Assembly (NCBI GenBank): GCA_016297325.1
Contig: JAEDGW010000013.1
Span: 1 to 37,276, forward strand
Source of the DNA: Coprococcus sp.
GTDB taxonomy: Bacteria; Bacillota; Clostridia; Lachnospirales; Lachnospiraceae
Reading direction: 5' to 3'
Length of the DNA: 37,276 nt
Shown: positions 7,984 to 15,697 of the stretch, in pieces
Layout of the letters: each line of letters begins with the position of its first letter
Numbering within the stretch: the first letter of the stretch is position 1
The notes under the pieces: model-generated
The model's input: the letters and a program-made list of their open reading frames with translations, nothing else
Database searches by the model: none
What the model was told of the DNA's origin: nothing
Made by a program: the position numbers and the translations under genes

Positions 7984-9735
7984 ATGTATATTGAAAATAT
8001 CAATGGACCACAGGATGTAAAGAAACTGACAATAGACGAGATGGGAACACTTGCAGAAGAGATGAGACATGCGCTTCTCATCAGAGCCAGCAAACATGGC
8101 GGACATTTTGGCCCGAACTTTGGTATGGTGGAGGCAACCATAGCACTTCACTATGTATTTGAATCACCAAAGGATAAGATTGTGTATGACGTGTCACACC
8201 AGAGCTATCCGCACAAGATGCTTACAGGAAGAAAGGATGCATATCTCTATGAGGAGCACTATGATGATGTGTCTGGTTACAGCAATCCGCATGAGAGCGA
8301 GCACGACTTCTTCACGGTTGGACATACCTCAACATCCATAAGTCTTGCAGCAGGCCTTGCAAAGGCAAGGGACCTTCAGGGCGCAGATGGCAACGTGATA
8401 GCGGTGATAGGCGATGGATCCCTGTCAGGAGGAGAGGCCCTTGAAGGCTTGGATTACGCTAAAGAGCTGGGTGGCAACCTCATCATAGTTGTAAATGACA
8501 ACGATATGTCCATAGCAGAGAACCACGGTGGACTCTATACAAATCTCAAATTACTCAGAGATACAAAGGGAACAGCGGAGTGCAATCTGTTCCGTGCCAT
8601 GGGACTTGATTATTATTATGTGCATGAGGGCAATGATGTGGCAGCTCTCATAGACACATTCCAGAAGGTAAAGGATACAAGGAAGCCTGTTGTGGTCCAC
8701 ATCAGAACCCTCAAGGGAAAGGGTTATGCCCCGGCTGAGGAGCACAAGGAGCAGTGGCACTACAGCGGACCATTTGACATAGAGACAGGAAGATCGTTAT
8801 TTGAAAGCGACGAGGAGGACTACTCAAGCGTGTCCTGTGATTACCTGCTTGACAAGATGAAGAAGGATCCAAAGGTCGTTGCCATCACAGCGGGAACACC
8901 GACAGTTATAGGATTTACAGAGGATAAGAGACGTGAGGCCGGAAAGCAGTTTGTCGACGTGGGAATCGCAGAGGAGACAGCGGTGGCTCTCGCATCAGGA
9001 ATTGCAGCAGGCGGCGGAAAGCCGGTGTTCGGCGTGTACAGCTCATTTGTGCAGAGGACATTTGACCAGGTATCCCAGGATCTCTGTATCAACAACAATG
9101 CAGCCACTATAGTGACATTTGCAGGATCTGTATATGGAATGAATGATGTGACACATCTGGGATTTCAGGATATCCCTATGCTTTCAAATATCCCAAATCT
9201 TGTATATCTTGCTCCGACAACAAAGGAAGAGTATATTGCTATGCTTGACTGGAGCATAGAGCAGAATGAGCATCCGGTGGCCATCAAGCTCCCAGGCGGT
9301 GCGATGATAAGTGGCGGCCCTGTGACGAAGAACTTTGGAGACTTGAATAAATATGAGGTGACGCAGAAGGGAAGCAAGGTTGCCCTACTCGGCCTTGGAA
9401 CTTTCTACAGTCTGGCAAATGCTGTAGCAGACGAGATGAAGAGTGAGTTTGGAGTTGATGCAACAGTCATCAATCCTTATTATATCACAGGTCTTGACGA
9501 GGAGCTCCTTGAAGGTCTCAAGGCAGACCACTCAGTTGTCATCACTATTGAAGATGGTATACTGGACGGCGGATTCGGTGAGAAGATTGCAAGATTCTAC
9601 GGTGATTCGGATATGAAGGTGCTGAATTATGGTCTTAAGAAGGAATTCCTTGACAGGTACGATGTCGAAGAGGTTCTTAAGGATAATCGTCTTGACGCAG
9701 AGATGATCGCGGAGGACGTTAAGGGACTTTTGTAA
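7984..9735 (+). CDS. DXS-like thiamine-diphosphate enzyme (transketolase superfamily), divergent
   Basis: 583 residues aligned by eye with 1-deoxy-D-xylulose-5-phosphate synthase but shorter (DXS is about 620). The TPP-binding motif is present: GDGSLSGG at 143-150 and VNDND from 170. The pyrimidine domain has the activating Glu330 (DVGIAEE), and His391 is kept (NDVTHLG). Differences from DXS: the residue two after Glu330's neighbour, His in DXS (AEQHAV), is Thr332; the DRAG motif with the substrate-phosphate Arg reads F-A-G-S; and the RYPRG motif reads KLPGG (435-439). A segment after MSIAENHGG is also missing. The start uses AGGAGG at 7967; an in-frame ATG at 7891 lacks a site. It belongs to the MerR unit. 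The reaction is unknown, plausibly an acyloin or aldehyde-transfer reaction rather than DXP synthesis. Confidence 0.75.
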   Translation: MYIENINGPQDVKKLTIDEMGTLAEEMRHALLIRASKHGGHFGPNFGMVEATIALHYVFESPKDKIVYDVSHQSYPHKMLTGRKDAYLYEEHYDDVSGYSNPHESEHDFFTVGHTSTSISLAAGLAKARDLQGADGNVIAVIGDGSLSGGEALEGLDYAKELGGNLIIVVNDNDMSIAENHGGLYTNLKLLRDTKGTAECNLFRAMGLDYYYVHEGNDVAALIDTFQKVKDTRKPVVVHIRTLKGKGYAPAEEHKEQWHYSGPFDIETGRSLFESDEEDYSSVSCDYLLDKMKKDPKVVAITAGTPTVIGFTEDKRREAGKQFVDVGIAEETAVALASGIAAGGGKPVFGVYSSFVQRTFDQVSQDLCINNNAATIVTFAGSVYGMNDVTHLGFQDIPMLSNIPNLVYLAPTTKEEYIAMLDWSIEQNEHPVAIKLPGGAMISGGPVTKNFGDLNKYEVTQKGSKVALLGLGTFYSLANAVADEMKSEFGVDATVINPYYITGLDEELLEGLKADHSVVITIEDGILDGGFGEKIARFYGDSDMKVLNYGLKKEFLDRYDVEEVLKDNRLDAEMIAEDVKGLL

Positions 9736-9806
9736 AGTGTATGATTATCTATGATAGATATGTTTATGTAAATAATTTATTAGTAGAAATATAGAACAGA
9801 CATAAA

Positions 9807-9864
9807 ATGCCCCATATAATTCTGAAATTTTTTATTCCCAGAAATTATATTGGGGTATTTTATT
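9807..9864. terminator. Terminator after the TPP enzyme, probably bidirectional
   Basis: Arms ATGCCCCATATAATT and AATTATATTGGGGTAT pair with a one-base bulge, flanked by A-rich and T-rich runs. It stops the TPP-enzyme transcript and would also serve the minus-strand gene remnant ending at 9876. Confidence 0.75.
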
Positions 9865-9875
9865 CGAGTGTCTGA

Positions 9876-10013
9876 TCATGATATGATGCCGAGTTCTGTC
9901 AGAATGGATATAGCTCCTTCGGCGGTGTCTTTGTCGAAGCCGAGAGCCTCAAGGTCTTCAGCGTTTGCTATACTCTGCGCTGTTTTTTCAAAGAATGAGC
10001 GCCTTAATGCAAT
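9876..10013 (-). pseudogene. C-terminal remnant of an unidentified minus-strand gene
   Basis: Reading leftward, about 45 codons run without a stop and end in TGA at 9876, giving A-L-R-R-S-F-F-E-K-T-A-Q-S-I-A-N-A then EDLEALGFDKDTAEGAISIL and TELGIIS. The sequence looks like a genuine folded helical C-terminus and lies next to a bidirectional terminator, as a gene end would. No start codon with a ribosome site exists upstream, and the potassium island begins immediately to the right. I read it as a gene cut off when the island arrived. The family is not recognised. Apart from this and the terminator, nothing else is seen in 9736-10100. Confidence 0.5.
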
Positions 10014-10100
10014 CTTAATACAGCACACCGGATCATTACACCGTTTTTTTATATTTCATAATATACTCTTTGTAAACAAACAAAAACAGGAGAAGTATAT

Positions 10101-11438
10101 ATGTCTGAAATTAAACATAGAAAAAAGCGACTGTCATCCTTTAAGCTGATCGTTTTAGGCTTTGCTGGGGTTATTCTGATCGGAGCACTGATATTGATGC
10201 TGCCGTTTTCATCGACTGCCGGAGTTGTTACGCCGTTTCACGAGGCGCTGTTCACATCGACCTCGGCCGTTTGCGTTACGGGGCTGGTCGTGCAGGATAC
10301 GGGCAGTTATTGGTCCGCTTTCGGGCAGACGGTAATACTGCTGATGATCCAGATAGGCGGGCTCGGTGTTGTGACAGTTGCGGCATTTTTCGCCATGCTG
10401 TCCGGCAGAAAAATATCGCTGATGCAGCGCAGTACCATGCAGGACGCCATCTCTGCCCCGAAGGTCGGCGGGATCGTCCGCCTGACCCGTTTTATTGTAC
10501 GGGGAACTTTTTTGATCGAGCTTATCGGGATGATCGTCATGCTGCCGACATTTTGCGGAAACTACGGTATTAAGGGAATTTGGATGGCGGCATTTCATTC
10601 GATTTCCGCCTTTTGCAACGCCGGCTTTGACATACTCGGCACCGCAGAAAACAAATACCAGTCTCTTACGGGATACATCGGAGAGCCTACAATAAACATT
10701 GCAATTATGCTTTTAATTATTGTGGGCGGTATTGGATTTTTGACCTGGGACGATATTTACACAAACAAGTGGCATTTCAAAAAATACCGTATGCAAAGTA
10801 AGGTCATATTGGTAACAACGGCAATCCTCATTATCGCTCCCGCAGTATTCTTTTTCTTCTGCGATTTTACGGGGCTGCCGCTCGGCGAAAGGATTCTTGT
10901 GTCGCTTTTTCAGTCCGTCACACCGAGAACCGCCGGTTTCAATACCGCCGATCTTCCCACTATGACCGGTTCTTCCAAGGCAATTATGATCCTGCTCATG
11001 CTCGTCGGCGGATCGCCCGGCTCCACGGCAGGCGGTATGAAAACGACCACGCTTGCCGTTCTGATTCTGAGTGCATTTTCCGTCTGTCGTAAAAAGGACG
11101 ATACCGAAACCTGCGGCAGGCGCATTGACGGTTCGGCAGTGAAAAACGCCGTAGCCGTTGCCGTAATGTATTTCCTGCTGTTTTTTGTCGGCGGCATTGT
11201 TATCAGCACGGCAGAAGGTCTGCCGCTTAGCACCTGCCTTTACGAGACGGCGTCCGCTGTCGGAACGGTCGGGCTTACCCTTGGGATCACACCGCAGCTC
11301 GGTGTTCTTTCTCAGCTTATTTTGATCGTCTTGATGTATCTCGGCAGAGTCGGTGGACTTACCCTGATTTACGCGGCGATCTCCAATAAAAATCAGAGCG
11401 GAGCAAAGCTGCCGCTCGAAAAGATCACAGTCGGATAA
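10101..11438 (+). CDS. ktrB: KtrB/TrkH-family potassium channel-like transporter subunit
   Basis: 445 residues with the four M1-P-M2 repeats of the Trk/Ktr/HKT superfamily. All four pore loops with their filter glycines are visible: TSAVCVTGLV, ISAFCNAGFD, TPRTAGFNT and SAVGTVGLTLG. Length matches KtrB (about 450), not the longer TrkH. It should work as a K+ (possibly Na+-coupled) uptake subunit in the membrane together with the KtrA ring encoded 15 bases downstream. An AGGAGA site precedes the ATG. Codon use differs from flanking genes (CGN for Arg, ATT/ATC for Ile), indicating transfer of the whole island. Confidence 0.93.
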   Translation: MSEIKHRKKRLSSFKLIVLGFAGVILIGALILMLPFSSTAGVVTPFHEALFTSTSAVCVTGLVVQDTGSYWSAFGQTVILLMIQIGGLGVVTVAAFFAMLSGRKISLMQRSTMQDAISAPKVGGIVRLTRFIVRGTFLIELIGMIVMLPTFCGNYGIKGIWMAAFHSISAFCNAGFDILGTAENKYQSLTGYIGEPTINIAIMLLIIVGGIGFLTWDDIYTNKWHFKKYRMQSKVILVTTAILIIAPAVFFFFCDFTGLPLGERILVSLFQSVTPRTAGFNTADLPTMTGSSKAIMILLMLVGGSPGSTAGGMKTTTLAVLILSAFSVCRKKDDTETCGRRIDGSAVKNAVAVAVMYFLLFFVGGIVISTAEGLPLSTCLYETASAVGTVGLTLGITPQLGVLSQLILIVLMYLGRVGGLTLIYAAISNKNQSGAKLPLEKITVG

Positions 11439-11453
11439 AGGAGTTACTATATT

Positions 11454-12101
11454 ATGAAAAACATATTGTTGATAGGTCTCGGCAGATTCGGTAGGCATAT
11501 CGCTTTGCAGCTGAATAAGCTCGGGCATGAGGTGATGGCGGTAGACAGCAACGAAGAAAGGGTCAATAAGATTCTGCCGATCGTTACTAACGCACAGATA
11601 GGTGACAGCACAAACACGGAATTTTTAAAGTCGCTCGGAATCGGAAACTTTGATGTGTGCATAGTCACCATAGGAGGAAATTTTCAAAATTCGCTGGAAA
11701 CCACTTCTTTGCTGAAAGAACTCGGCGCAAAATTAGTTGTGTCCCGCGCCGAGCGTGATGTTCAGGAGAAATTTCTTCTGCGTAACGGAGCGGACGAAGT
11801 AATTTACCCTGAAAAGCAAGTAGCAAATTGGGCTGCTATTCGCTATACCGCCGATCACGTACGGGATTACATCGAGGTCGATGAGGCTCATGCTATTTTT
11901 GAGGTAGAGGTTCCGGGGGGTTGGATCGGAAAAACAGTCGGAGAGCTGGATATCCGCAGAAAATACAGCATCAATATTATGGCAACCAAGGAGAACGGAA
12001 AGATAAATATGGCAGTTTCGCCGGACACCGTTCTTACGGACAATATCACTCTTTTGGTTCTCGGTGCTTACAAAGAACTGCAAAAGTGTTTTCGCATTTA
12101 A
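11454..12101 (+). CDS. ktrA: KtrA/TrkA-type RCK regulatory subunit
   Basis: 215 residues with an RCK_N domain (Rossmann fold, G8-x-G10-x-x-G13 and the ribose-binding acidic Asp31 in AVDSNEE) followed by an RCK_C domain (IFEVEVPGGWIGKTVGELDI). KtrA forms a cytosolic octameric ring that binds ATP/ADP or NAD(H) and gates KtrB; the C-domain in some species binds c-di-AMP. AAAGGAG lies just before the start. It follows ktrB by 15 bases and precedes a small membrane protein by nine, forming one operon. Confidence 0.93.
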   Translation: MKNILLIGLGRFGRHIALQLNKLGHEVMAVDSNEERVNKILPIVTNAQIGDSTNTEFLKSLGIGNFDVCIVTIGGNFQNSLETTSLLKELGAKLVVSRAERDVQEKFLLRNGADEVIYPEKQVANWAAIRYTADHVRDYIEVDEAHAIFEVEVPGGWIGKTVGELDIRRKYSINIMATKENGKINMAVSPDTVLTDNITLLVLGAYKELQKCFRI

Positions 12102-12110
12102 CAGAGGTGA

Positions 12111-12371
12111 ATGAGGATGGCTGAGCTATTGCTGATCGTCAGCCTGCTTGGCATATTTGCTTTCGGATTTTATCTTATGAGCAGGCTGGATCGATTTCTT
12201 GAAGAAAACAGAAAAGCACTGTTAAAGGAAAATGAATCCCGTGAGCCTTCCGAAATTCTGCTGCCGCAGGGACTGTCCGAAAGTGAAATATTATGTGAGA
12301 TCCGCCGTTTTCGTGAAACGCACGGAAATGTCGATATTATTCTTTCCGATGGGCAGAAGAATGATTTTTAG
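12111..12371 (+). CDS. Small single-pass membrane protein of the potassium operon
   Basis: 86 residues. LLLIVSLLGIFAFGFYLMSRL is a single N-terminal membrane helix; the rest is a charged cytosolic part (FLEENRKALLKENESREP...) ending in VDIILSDGQKNDF. No known family is recognised. Position directly behind ktrA, nine bases apart with an AGAGGTG site, suggests an accessory or sensing role in potassium transport or in kinase coupling. An alternative start at 12117 shortens it by two residues. Confidence 0.6.
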   Translation: MRMAELLLIVSLLGIFAFGFYLMSRLDRFLEENRKALLKENESREPSEILLPQGLSESEILCEIRRFRETHGNVDIILSDGQKNDF

Positions 12372-12388
12372 GTTGCGGTAGATTTTTT

Positions 12389-12407
12389 TACAGTTTTACT
12401 GTACAAT
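12389..12407 (+). promoter_or_regulatory. Palindrome overlapping a possible promoter before the kdpD-like gene
   Basis: TACAGT-TTT-ACTGTA (12389-12403) is a perfect 6-3-6 dyad that overlaps a TACAAT -10-like hexamer (12402-12407). A weak -35 (TAGATT) sits 17 bases upstream. It could be an operator giving the kinase and regulator genes their own promoter inside the island. Confidence 0.35.
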
Positions 12408-12439
12408 AACAAAATAAAATAAAAATGGCGGTGAAACCG

Positions 12440-14416
12440 ATGAAAGTACAAAACGAACAGTCAAAATTCGATACAGACGAGCATATCCTTGTCTGCCTAT
12501 CCTCTTCGCCGTCCAATGCAAGGATAATACACACCGCCGCAAAGATGGCTAAGGTCCTTCATGCAAGATTTACCGCCATCTATGTGCAGACGGATACGGT
12601 CATAAATGATGAGGATCAGTCCCGACTTTCGCAGAACATACAGCTCGCGCAAAGGCTCGGCGCCGAGATCGTTATGACGCACGGCGAGGATGTACCGCTG
12701 CAGATCTCGGAATATGTCAGGCTTTCCGATGTTACAAAAATCGTGATTGGGCAAAGCAGTGCCAGACGCAGAGGGCTGTTCGGAAGACCGACTCTCACCG
12801 AAAAGCTGATCTCCTCCGCCCCCGATGTTGACATTCATATTATTCCCGACGCACTGAACTACACAAAGCCGCACAGACGCCGTCTGTTCTTAGGTGCAGA
12901 GATACCGTCGCTGCGGGATATTGCCGTGACCGTTCTGGCGCTTGCCGTATGTACGGCGATCGGGTTTCTGTTCGGCCATCTCGGCTTTCCCGATACCAAT
13001 ATCGTTACGGTATACATCCTAGGTGTGCTGATGATCTCCGTTTTGACCAAAGGATACCTTTGCAGTATGGCAGGCTCACTTCTAAGTGTTGTATTGTTCG
13101 GATTTTTTCTTACCGAACCCAGGTTGTCCTTTCAGACCTATGCCGTAGGCTATCCCGTTACCTTTGCAGTCATGCTGGCGTCTTCCGTTCTCACCGGCAC
13201 ACTTGCTTCGAAGCTGAAAGATCATGCAAGGCTCTCGGCTCGCTCCGCGTTCCGTGTGCAGGTGCTGTTTGACACTGACCGTCTGCTGCAAAAAGCAAAA
13301 AGCAACGATGATGTTTTAAGCGTGACCTGTATGCAGCTCTCGCGGCTGCTTGACCGCAGTATTGTTGCCTATACGAAAGGCGAAAACGGAATGTTGTCCG
13401 GGCGGCTGTATGCCGAAAAAAAGGATACACACGCTGAAAAGCTGCTAAGCGATGCAGAGCGGCAGACCGCAGAATGGGTGCTTCAAAACGGTCGCCGTGC
13501 AGGAGCAGCGACAGCACAGTTTGGAAAATCCGAATGTCTTTATCTTGAGATCCGTGCAGGTGGCAGAGTCTACGGTGTGATCGGGATACCGATGAGACCC
13601 GAAAAGCCCGATTCATTTGAGAGCAGTATCGTACTGTCGGTTGTGAACGAATGTGCGCTGGCAATGGATAATGCTCACAACGCCGCCGAAAAGGAACGGG
13701 CGGCAGATCTTGCAAAAAGCGAGCAGCTGCGCGCCGACCTTTTGCGGTCGATCTCACACGATCTGCGCACGCCGCTTTGCTCCGTTTCGGGTAATGCGGA
13801 CACGCTTTTGCATAACGGGGGCTGCTTGGACGAAGCAACCAAGCAGCAGATCTATAAAGATATCTATGATGATTCCGAATGGCTGATCGGCGTGGTGGAA
13901 AATCTGCTGTATGTTACACGGCTGAATGACGGACGCCTGAAGCTGGAGCTTACCGACCAGCTTGTAGACGAAGTGGTCAACGAAGCCGTTTCGCATTTGA
14001 AGAAAAAATCCGTCGGACACAAGGTGACGGTAAGGTGCGACGATTTGATCCTTGCCCGTATGGACGCACAGCTTATCGTGCAGGTCATTGTCAACCTTAT
14101 TGATAATGCTTTGAAATATACCGAACAAGGCTCCGAGATCTGCGTAAGTGCCGAAAAACAGGGCGGGGATGCCGTGATCCGAGTCGCCGATAACGGAAAC
14201 GGAATTGCAGACGATATGAAACCGCATATTTTTGAAATGTTTTACACCGGGAAAAATACCGTCGCAGACAGCCGCAGAAGTTTCGGGATCGGGCTTACCC
14301 TGTGTAAATCTATCGTAGAGCTGCACGGCGGAACGCTGACGCTTACGGATAACGTACCGCACGGCTGCATATTTACCTTTACTTTACCGCTCAGCGAGGT
14401 GACTCTGAATGAATAA
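12440..14416 (+). CDS. kdpD: KdpD-like sensor histidine kinase lacking the N-terminal KdpD domain
   Basis: 658 residues from this start. Order: Usp-like domain (about 15-135, HILVCLSSSPSNARII), DUF4118 four-helix membrane domain (about 150-265), a GAF-like region, HisKA with phospho-acceptor His440 (ISHDLRTP), then HATPase_c (NLIDNALKYT, DNGNGI, GIGLTLCKSIVELHGG). Canonical KdpD is near 900 residues and begins with a ~210-residue ATP-binding KdpD domain; that part is absent here. An ATG 15 bases upstream lacks a ribosome site, whereas GGCGGTG precedes 12440. It overlaps the response regulator gene by eight bases. No kdpFABC is present, so the likely target is the adjacent ktr pair. Inferred signals are K+ limitation or turgor. 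Confidence 0.9.
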   Translation: MKVQNEQSKFDTDEHILVCLSSSPSNARIIHTAAKMAKVLHARFTAIYVQTDTVINDEDQSRLSQNIQLAQRLGAEIVMTHGEDVPLQISEYVRLSDVTKIVIGQSSARRRGLFGRPTLTEKLISSAPDVDIHIIPDALNYTKPHRRRLFLGAEIPSLRDIAVTVLALAVCTAIGFLFGHLGFPDTNIVTVYILGVLMISVLTKGYLCSMAGSLLSVVLFGFFLTEPRLSFQTYAVGYPVTFAVMLASSVLTGTLASKLKDHARLSARSAFRVQVLFDTDRLLQKAKSNDDVLSVTCMQLSRLLDRSIVAYTKGENGMLSGRLYAEKKDTHAEKLLSDAERQTAEWVLQNGRRAGAATAQFGKSECLYLEIRAGGRVYGVIGIPMRPEKPDSFESSIVLSVVNECALAMDNAHNAAEKERAADLAKSEQLRADLLRSISHDLRTPLCSVSGNADTLLHNGGCLDEATKQQIYKDIYDDSEWLIGVVENLLYVTRLNDGRLKLELTDQLVDEVVNEAVSHLKKKSVGHKVTVRCDDLILARMDAQLIVQVIVNLIDNALKYTEQGSEICVSAEKQGGDAVIRVADNGNGIADDMKPHIFEMFYTGKNTVADSRRSFGIGLTLCKSIVELHGGTLTLTDNVPHGCIFTFTLPLSEVTLNE

Positions 14417-15110
14417 ACCCATTGTTCTCGTTGTGGAGGACGACCGTCCCGTCCGCAATCTGATCGTAACAACATTAAAGGCGCACGATTACCGCTACCT
14501 GACCGCGGAGAACGGACACAGCGCTATTATAGAAGCAACCTCCCATAACCCGGATATCGTTCTGCTGGATCTGGGGCTGCCGGATATCGACGGCACACAG
14601 GTGATCGAAAGCATCCGCTCATGGTCAAATATGCCCATTATTGTGATCAGTGCGCGCAGCGAGGATAAAGACAAAATCACGGCGTTGGATGCCGGGGCGG
14701 ACGACTATCTGACAAAGCCCTTTTCCGTGGAGGAGCTTTTGGCACGCCTTCGGGTCACGCAAAGACGGCTGCTCCTTCTTCAGGCAAGCGGCGACGCCGA
14801 CTCACCCGTTTTCCAAAACGGCAAGCTTAAAATTGATTATGCCGCCGGCTGTGCTTATCTAAATGGGGAGGAATTGCACCTGACCCCGATCGAATACAAG
14901 CTTTTGTGTCTGCTCTCTCATAATGTCGGAAAGGTGCTGACGCACACCTATATCACGCAGCAGATTTGGGGCAGCAGCTGGGAAAAAGATATTGCTTCCC
15001 TGAGAGTATTTATGGCGACACTGCGCAAAAAGCTGGAGTCGCAAAAGGACAGTCCACAATACATTCAGACGCATATCGGCGTCGGTTACCGTATGCTGCG
15101 GGTAGACTGA
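14409..15110 (+). CDS. kdpE: KdpE-like OmpR-family response regulator
   Basis: 233 residues. The receiver domain has acidic D11/D12, phospho-acceptor Asp54 (LLDLGLPD), T/S81 region (VISA) and Lys103 (YLTKPF). The C-terminal winged helix reads HLTPIEYKLLCLLSHNVGKVLTH and ends with IQTHIGVGYRMLRVD, the OmpR/PhoB pattern. It is translationally coupled to the kinase by an eight-base overlap. In other bacteria KdpE activates K+ uptake genes; with no kdpFABC here, activation of ktrBA or of the island's own promoters is inferred. Confidence 0.93.
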   Translation: MNKPIVLVVEDDRPVRNLIVTTLKAHDYRYLTAENGHSAIIEATSHNPDIVLLDLGLPDIDGTQVIESIRSWSNMPIIVISARSEDKDKITALDAGADDYLTKPFSVEELLARLRVTQRRLLLLQASGDADSPVFQNGKLKIDYAAGCAYLNGEELHLTPIEYKLLCLLSHNVGKVLTHTYITQQIWGSSWEKDIASLRVFMATLRKKLESQKDSPQYIQTHIGVGYRMLRVD

Positions 15111-15131
15111 GAAAAGCGAGAAAACAAGGAA

Positions 15132-15428
15132 TTGAACCGATATGCAATAGAAAATCTTTTCGGAATTGAAGGGCTGAATATCGCTTGGTACGGACTCATT
15201 ATCGCCTGCGGTATGGCATACGGAAACCAAATTACAAATCCTTCGCTCTGCTTTTTTCCCTTCGGCGTTCGCCCCTGCGTTATCGCAATGATTCTCGCTA
15301 CGGCAATCGGTATGGCCATATCAACATTGCTTGGTTTTACGGAAATACAATGCTCACTATTCCAGACTGACGGGCGCCGCCATTGTAGAATAAATCACTT
15401 TGCAGTACTGTTACGCCCGCAACCTTAA
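15132..15428 (+). pseudogene. Possible lgt-like remnant at the island's right edge
   Basis: A TTG-started frame behind AAGGAA begins with FGIEGLNIAWYGLIIACGM, which resembles the first membrane helix of prolipoprotein diacylglyceryl transferase (Lgt, I-x-W-Y-G-L-I-I-A-x-G). After about 30 residues the resemblance stops and the frame continues into unrelated sequence. I read it as a truncated gene joined to other debris. The remainder of 15111-15697 holds a strong hairpin (15476-15517) and no supportable gene. Confidence 0.35.
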
Positions 15429-15470
15429 TCAAAGAACAAAATTTTTTCTAATCATTTTCCTGTTAGCTAT

Positions 15471-15517
15471 AAAAAAGCACAACGCCACAGAGTTTTAAAT
15501 CTCTGTGGCGTTGTGCT
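15471..15517 (-). terminator. Orphan minus-strand terminator
   Basis: A perfect 17-bp stem (AGCACAACGCCACAGAG and its complement) with an eight-base loop. The run of six A's on its left is a T-run on the minus strand, so it would stop leftward transcription; rightward there is no T-run. No minus-strand gene is visible to its right, so it seems to be a leftover at the island boundary. Confidence 0.7.
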
Positions 15518-15697
15518 GCTCTCAATCGGTCACTTTTTGAAAGCGTCCTTATGTGAGCCTGCCTTTTATGCGGCTTTGAGCGGGGGTGCCGCAAGGATGG
15601 ATTTGGAGTCAAAATAGTGTTACCATGTAGTAAAGATGATACAAAATGATAAATGTAAGTGTGGCTTACGGTCACATATAAATGGGAGGCGCGTAAA

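Noticed and set aside
7984..9735. Calling this gene dxs outright
   Set aside because: Overall similarity is clear, but the substrate-binding Arg motifs and one segment of true DXS are missing, so the isoprenoid role is not supported.
9850..10149. 99-codon plus-strand open frame before ktrB
   Set aside because: It runs through the bidirectional terminator and antisense to the gene remnant, overlaps the ktrB start, and has no ribosome site.
10713..11528. Long minus-strand open frame opposite ktrB
   Set aside because: It has unlikely composition (rich in Arg, Gln, Cys, His), no ribosome site, and overlaps a clear membrane transporter gene.
13191..13838. Long minus-strand open frame opposite the kdpD-like gene
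   Set aside because: Arg/His-rich shadow typical of higher-GC coding DNA; the plus-strand kinase domains are unambiguous.
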